From Eustoma russellianum (taxonomy: Eukaryota; Streptophyta; Magnoliopsida; Gentianales; Gentianaceae), in contig AP025053.1 in the NCBI GenBank assembly GCA_036186865.1, positions 36,198,460 to 36,262,459 of the forward strand: a stretch of 64,000 bases of DNA. The letters run 5' to 3'. The position numbers and the translations under genes are program-made. Positions 57,784-64,000 of the stretch are shown here, piece by piece; position 1 is the stretch's first letter, and each line of letters starts with the position of its first letter. The notes beneath the pieces were generated by a model. It did not search any database. It saw nothing but the letters and a program-made list of their open reading frames with translations, and was not told where the DNA came from.

Positions 57784-58035
57784 AATCACCATCCCGGGAG
57801 TCAGCCTGTGAAAAATAAGCACATAAATATATATTCAAGATTAAAATAGGCAGAGAAGCAAATCGGAAACCACATAAATGCATTGATTCCAACCACAAAA
57901 CTGATTTTTTTTGGGCTTCGAAAAAGAAAACAAAGTTTCAGGCATGCAAAACTCCTTGTATCTTATGACTAATCGCCAAAATCAGGGATGCGGAATAGCA
58001 AGCAATAAATGTTTAAAGATGAAGAGAAAAAACCT

Positions 58036-58236
58036 CAACTTAAGGGAATAGGATCCCCCCACCGCAATGGGGTGCGGTGACGCGTGACCACGCGACATGT
58101 GGCAGCAAGTGGGGTTGGTGAGGCTAGATGCAGGTGACCTTCATCTAGCCTCACCACCCAACCTTGCTGCCACGTGTCGCGTGGTCACAAAGAGGGTGAG
58201 GAAAATGGGGATGAGGAGATCCCAACCCAACTTAAG
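58036..58236. mobile_element. Fold-back MULE-MITE, copy I, perfect 9-bp target duplication
   Basis: Body 58045-58227 (183 bp), flanked by caacttaag (58036-58044, 58228-58236). Termini ggaataggatcc ... gatcccaacc. Arms gcgacatgtggcagcaag / cttgctgccacgtgtcgcg and the central gaggctagatgcaggtg / catctagcctcacc give a near-complete hairpin. About 340 bp past the acyltransferase stop. Confidence 0.9.
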
Positions 58237-58571
58237 AGATTACGTATGCAGTAGCTACGTAATAAATGAAATTCTTGATCACACATGTTAAGCTTTTCTA
58301 TCACATGTTGCAAAACATATATAAATTTCAATATAGGAACGCTTGTCAATGAAGATTTGCAGCAATATTAACTGCTTAACTTCCTCTAGATTGCTGTTGA
58401 TTCTAAAGATTATGAAATTAAAACCACGTAAAGTCTTATTTCCAATAGTTAAATTCTTCTTCATAATTCGCATGTTTCTGAGTATTTATGAACTACAACA
58501 AAGCACCAGAACAGAACTCAAACTGAAGCAGCTTCTGTTAGCAAAGGAGAAGTTAACAAACCTCTTGAAGC

Positions 58572-61500
58572 TCACTTTTTGTGGATCTTCTTGGAATTCC
58601 AGAAACTCGGAAAATATCTTGCCACAGCATATTGGCAGCCAAAAAAACTAACGAAATTCCGGCAATCCCTTTCGCTGCCTTCATCATTGTCCGAGGCACT
58701 TAAATTACTAAGGTAAGTTCTTCCCTTATAGATATAGCAGAGCTGCTGCCACAAGAGGACACTTAAACCAATCTCCACTGAGACACTAGCCATAAATAGG
58801 TAAACCAAAACAAGACCTTTTGGAGTGAAAAAAACTGCAGACCTAAGGAAAGATAAGGCAGCTTCTTTAAGAGTCTTGAACATTAGCTGATAGGTGATAG
58901 AACTATCAAATCGTAGATGAGTCTGGTAATTGAAAGATGGCCACAATTGAAGTGCTGCAAATGCAGTTACCAGAGAGACATAAATTGTGCTCGTTACTGC
59001 TGATATAAGAAAGACGATAAAGCTCCGATGGTTTGCTGCACCAACGCAATTCCCGATCTGCAGGAAAGGGACATAGACTCATAGGTGCACTACAAAAGTT
59101 ATTTCAAATGTTCCTGTTAGTCACAAGAACCCAGTAGGCCATCTAAAGGAAAAAAGAAAGAATTTGTCTCAACCAGACAAGCAGCAACATACAGTACTTG
59201 GTGAACATCATGCTCAAGTTTTTCAGTGAAAGCACTTGGATCTAGCATAACTTGCCTTGCTATCCTAGGGTGTCCACCTTGTCCTTTTCTACTGCATGTC
59301 TACATAAATCAGCAATGCATGGTCAGAAGTATTGGCTTTTACAATCTAGCATCTCACATTTCCTAAAAGCAAAAGCCTTCCACGTATTGGTTTTATTCTT
59401 CTAATATATCAGAGGCTTCATTAGAAAGAGGCAGAAGAGCTGGGAAGAGCTTCAGACAGTAATTTTAATTGGTTAAACACATTCACAAACAAGTAATCCC
59501 ATAGTGAATCCAAGGCCATTATTTTATGCTCACCATTTCCCAAGCAATCAAACATACTATTAACATACTTACAGAACCACTTCAACTGTTTGAGAACTTA
59601 AAATTGGAGTAACGTTGTAACAATTTCACAAAAAGGATCTTGCTTTTTAAATAAGGGAGCGGTTGATACTTACAAATGGGCAATGATGATCCATGTCCAA
59701 GACACACATTCCACACGAGCGGCAATGGTGTGTTCTGGGAGATTTTGGTCTTGAACAATATTGACAAAAAGTGAAGTTGTCAAGTCCACCTTTTCCTACA
59801 GCGGGGTAACTACCCCACACTATTCTTGGTGGAGCACCAGGAGACTGGAATGCCGCAAGGCAAAAAGTACTTAAGGTAGATAAGGACAACACTATAGTTA
59901 TGACCCAGTGGAAAGCACCACAAAACAAGCTGATAGAAAATATAAAAGGATAGACAGCCCATATGCCACCACCTGCAATATCAGGAAACCGTTTGGATTA
60001 TAAAGTCAGTCGCTAAGAAAGCGAACGAAGACAGCAAAATAAGATGAAACATAGTGCCCCTTAGAAAATTATCTTCATGTTGGACATGCTTGACCAACAG
60101 CTTCTCCAACAAGTCGCAAGCAGCTCATGCTGCCCAATTTATTAACATAACCAGATTTCACATATTATTTTTTATTTTTCCTATTGTTCTTGCTGCCCTT
60201 AAAGATTTCAGAGAATTATTACCGGTCATACTCCCAGAAATCACTTCTCCAGATTTTCTCAATAAAGGCAGACATGATTTCCCTTTATAGAATGTGCCAC
60301 AAACAAGAAACTTGCCATTTTAATCATGACGAAATTTACATAAAAATCAATTCTTACCAGATGTGTCAAAGTAAAAAAGGATTGTTTACTTAGAAATAGC
60401 AATATAGATTAAGAGGTTGTGACTAAAGCAGCAACGTATACAAAAGTTCTTTTTGATAGGTCAAAAAGGAAAGAAGACTGTTTTGACTGACCGGGTTACA
60501 AGAAAAGTGCATGACTTAACATCAAGGACACTGAGGCCCGTACAAGCGTAATATGGATGATTCAAAAGTATACTCTGTTTGAAGAGGCAACTAAAACGAG
60601 GAGAAGAGACCCCTAGCAGCATTCCCTTCTTGTGGTCACTGGTTGGACTCTTTGGTGTTTGATGATTTCAAAAAACAAGCATATTTCCATGCAATATAAA
60701 GGCAACATCCTTACAAGAAAGAACAAAGATGTCCAAGAAAGCAAAGGAGGTAAACAAGTATCAGGTCAAAAAGGCATAAAAACTAGACTACAGCGTTCCA
60801 TTCCAATACATGGCCTTCTTCCATTCAGTGGAAAACCATGAATGTCATGCAGGTAGATTTTAGCTCTGAAGACTGATATATCTGACATGAGATTTATACA
60901 TATGACACATTTGACGATCACAAGAACCACACCGGTTTATGTACTAGATGACTGCAAAAGCCAAATAGAAATTTTGAAGTCTCTTAGCTCGAACTAAAAT
61001 AAAAATTTTCTCGTTGTATTGATGTATTAATTCCTCAGACTTACATACAGATGTCTATTTTAATTTCCAATACAAGTACGTGGAAGAAAAAAAAATGACT
61101 TGTGAATGCAAAAACATCCAACTCTTCTAACAGAACTTTCATGGTTAGAGACTGATTGCTGGCTTCAATAGCAAATCAGTGACATACTACTTTATTACGC
61201 CAACATCCAGTAGCATTAGCTATAGTAATCACCTATGAAGCTTTCCACGTCAAATTTTACTCATGTCCTGTGTTTATCAACCATTAAAAGTTACGTATGA
61301 ACTAACCATTATAATACATGTTTCTTAACAATAAAAAACCCCAAAAGTATTCACTTTGGCTTCAACAAGAGAAGCAGGAGAGAGGGGCTCTACGTGACCT
61401 GATTCAAATGTACCATATTCACATAAACTGTTACAAACAGGACTAAGTATTTAGCTTCAGCAGCGTACCTATAATGAACAGCATGAATAGAAGCAGGGCA

Positions 61501-62145
61501 CCAACAAAAAATCTATCTCGGAATCGTCTCCACCTGTAATATCTGTTATCTGTTTTTAATACCTCTTTGTTAGTTATAGCTCCGCACCAGCCGCATTTGA
61601 AAACAGGCGCATGAGGAGAAACGAGTAAGCGGATTCCACATCCCCAGCAAGTTGTCTCATGATCTTCCTCCACAGGTAAGACATGATGCTCCACCTACAC
61701 GTTGGCAAAACGAGTAAGCAAAACCAAGATACCAGCTTCTGGACCTCATGGAGAATTTTACTTTTTCCTTTTAAGGAAAATTCTTGCAAAATTTTGGTTT
61801 AAGAAAACGAAAAAGCAAAACATCCTGCCCAAGTTATATATAAATAGAGTATGAATATCATCAAGTGCAAAAAGGCAGGATGTAAATGGGAAAATAATAT
61901 TAGGATATGATAAATTGAATGAAAAAGGTAACTAAAACCTAAACAATGATCAAAGAAGTAAGAAGATCACTCCTATAAAAACAAAATATACATAATTGCC
62001 GTATCATCCTGTCTCAGGTAAAAGCTAATCGTGAAACAATTTTGAAGTCCGAGGAGAAAAGAGATTAAGGAGAAGTTACCAGGGGATCGACATCGTGAGT
62101 GGTGGAGCTAACGGAGGCGGAAGATGTGGACACCGCGAAATCCAT
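58572..62145 (-). CDS. DHHC protein S-acyltransferase with N-terminal zinc ribbon (PAT11-like), complete
   Basis: Four exons: 62145-62080, 61694-61469, 59972-59674, 59057-58572; 1077 nt, 358 aa, GT-AG, phases 0/1/0. An N-terminal LSD1-like zinc motif TTCWGCGIRLLVSP..FKCGWCG is followed by the first TM helix (FFVGALLLFMLFIIGG) and a pair of TM helices in exon 3. The cysteine-rich catalytic domain is FCQYCSRPKSPRTHHC...MDHHCPF, with nucleophile C195 of DHHC at the exon 3 end, continuing IGNCVGAANHRSF in exon 4. Two more TM stretches follow (FIVFLISAVTSTIYVSLV, LVLVYLFMASVSVEIGLSVL). DHHC enzymes palmitoylate cysteines of proteins at Golgi, vacuole or plasma membranes. The zinc-ribbon plus DHHC layout resembles Arabidopsis At3g18620, recalled from memory. 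Confidence 0.92.
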
Positions 62146-62780
62146 ATTTTGCACGGAGGCGCACCAGATTTAGCTTTCTTCGCTTTCCCCTCTACTCTTG
62201 TTCTCGTCTAAAAAAGGTCAATGAGAAATAAGTTTTGGCTTTTGCTTCGTTGCGTACTCCATCATTCAAATTGTTCGGAACTTGGGAGTGATTTAAATCA
62301 TGAATTCTGTGACTAATATATTCTGCAACAAAAGTTATACTCCTTCCGGTCCTAAAAGAAATTGAAAATTCGAAAAAGACTAATATTATTTCTCAAACGG
62401 GAAATATTTAAATGTTATTTGCGTGCTAATTTCAAAGGAAATAATATAGATACTAGACAATGTTGTTACAAAATATATTTCACAATGTTGTTCACATGCC
62501 GAAGTTAGTTTTGTGAATAATGGAAATAAACAATCAAGATGGATACACCAACAAAATGGTACTCTATGATATTAAGCAAACTAAAAATACATTGGTTTAT
62601 TGATAATCTAAGCATAGTGAAGTTCTCCACAATAAGTACCATAATGCTTGTCCATCATCACTTACAAAAGATGCCGTAGTTTGCCTTATGACCTGCGTTG
62701 TCAATTGGTCCCACCTGCAAAGCTAATAATGTGATTGGGGAAGTCGAACCTTCACTAAAATCATAGATGATCCAAATAAA
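62146..62780. other. Intergenic upstream of the acyltransferase
   Basis: 5' flank, AT-rich, without a clear TATA box near the ATG. No other feature recognised. Confidence 0.35.
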
Positions 62781-62789
62781 ACTAACATT

Positions 62790-64000
62790 CGTACTCGATA
62801 AGGTTACCACTATCTGTTACTTGCTTCGATATTTAACGAGATTACCTCCTACTAGTGAGAAGTACCCGGATATTGACCTTCTGTCACTTAGATTCCTTGT
62901 CCAGTCAGCGTCTGTAAATACCTCCACCTCCAGATGTCTATGGTTTCTGAACCAAATTCCCCTTTCGGGGTTTTTATCAGATACCTCGAGATTTGTATTA
63001 CTGCTTTCATATGTTCTTCTTGCGGCTGATGCATAAACTGACTAACCACTCTAACTGCATATGCGATGTCCGGTCAAATAATTTTCCGACTAGCCTTTGG
63101 TACTGCTCTCGATCCACCACTGGGTCTCTTTCTTTAATTTGTAGCTTTAGATTAGTTGCGATAGGGGTCTTTCTCGACTTGCAGTCCATCATCCTTTCTT
63201 TGGACAAGAGATCCAGTGTGTACTTTCTTTGGGATATGAACAGACCTGTTGCTGATGGAAGTACTTCGATTCTGAGAAAATACTTTAACTCTCATAGATC
63301 TTTCCTCTCGAATTCATCAACAAACTGTCTCCGAGTCGAGCCATTTCTTCTTCATCATTACCTGTAATAACCATATCATCGACGTAAATGATGAGATATG
63401 TTACAGGTTTACTCTTTTGATTTAGAAACAGTGTGTGATCTGTATTACTTTGTTTGTACCCATTCCGCTTCATGACTAGAGTAAATCTTCCAAACCACGC
63501 CCTTGGATATTGTTTCAACCCATAGAGTGCTCGCTTGAGTCTACAAACTTCATTTTTTTTAAAGCCGTCAGCAAAACCAGGTGGTGCTTCCATATAAACC
63601 TCTTTCTTTAGTTCTTCATGTAGAAAGACATTTTTAACATCAAACTGGTACAGCGACCATCCTTTATTTACGGCGATAAAGAATAAGACCTTAATAGTAT
63701 CAATCTTGGTGACTGGAGAAAATGTCTCTAAATAATCAATTCTATATGTCTGTGTGTATCCCTTCGCCACCGGTCTGGCTTTATACCGTTCAATCGTGCC
63801 ATCTGCATTATACTTTACTGTAAACACCCACCGACACTCTACTGGTCTTTTTCTTCTAGGTAGCACACATTTTTCTCACGTATTGTTTTTCTTCAGTGCC
63901 TCCATTTCAACTTCCATTGTCTCTCTCCATTCTCTTTGTTTCACTACTTCGTCAACATTTTGCAAAAAATCCTTAGTACACAGAGACATAAATAGTGCCT
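62790..64000 (-). mobile_element. Degenerate Copia RT-RNase H fragment, cut by the right window edge
   Basis: Minus strand, from the edge: CRWVFTVKYNADGTIERYKA, YLETFSPVTKIDTIKVL, YQFDVKNVFLHEELKKEVYM, CRLKRALYGLKQYPRAWFGR, IIYVDDMVITGN (catalytic YVDD intact), then in other frames LLSKERMMDCKSRKTPI, and VEVFTDADWTRN of RNase H at about 62890-62930. Frame changes after 63290 show decay. No LTR is visible on the left side. It is a different Copia lineage from elements 1 and 2, judged by the RT wording. Confidence 0.88.

Overview
The window is nuclear DNA from a flowering plant, most likely a eudicot. It is AT-rich, has interrupted genes with GT-AG introns, Ty1/Copia retrotransposons with 5-bp target duplications, tRNA-derived SINEs and plant-specific gene families (class III peroxidase, remorin, DEP-DUF547 glutaredoxin). 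Some SINE-like repeats end in (GTT)n, as in asterid genomes, but the species cannot be named from sequence alone. Every host gene recognised is on the minus strand.

Layout. 0.4-1.9 kb: first exons of an ARC3-like plastid-division gene, probably a relic. 2.8-10.8 kb: FAD-dependent monooxygenase copy 1. Its six exons splice into an uninterrupted 408-codon frame although intron 5 carries a complete 4.8-kb Copia element (3707-8543) and intron 4 a probable solo LTR. 11.9-22.0 kb: tandem monooxygenase copy 2, a pseudogene whose exon 4 is split by a young, apparently intact 6.2-kb Copia element (13843-20053). 22-25.6 kb: intergenic, with a TRIM-like element, SINEs and a fold-back element. 25.6-35.4 kb: complete six-exon glutaredoxin-DEP-DUF547 gene (660 aa) whose 6.2-kb first intron is a sink for SINE, LINE, fold-back and tandem repeats. 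36-40 kb: repeats. 40.2-41.6 kb: secretory class III peroxidase (320 aa). 42-48 kb: repeats, a tandem segmental duplication, LINE and Copia relics and a fold-back cluster. 48.4-51.8 kb: CCCH zinc-finger protein (722 aa). 53.2-56.7 kb: remorin with two apparent single-base deletions. 58.6-62.1 kb: DHHC S-acyltransferase (358 aa). 62.8-64 kb: a Copia fragment running off the right edge.

The genes do not form one pathway. The CCCH gene next to the remorin gene appears to match a neighbouring gene pair in Arabidopsis (At2g02160/At2g02170). The most distinctive non-genic signals are (1) a family of at least eight long hairpin elements with 9-bp target duplications, carrying ACACGTGGC (G-box/ABRE-like) motifs in their arms, and (2) a Copia element lacking the usual tRNA-iMet primer site, whose first 16 bases after the LTR are complementary to a stretch inside its own LTR.
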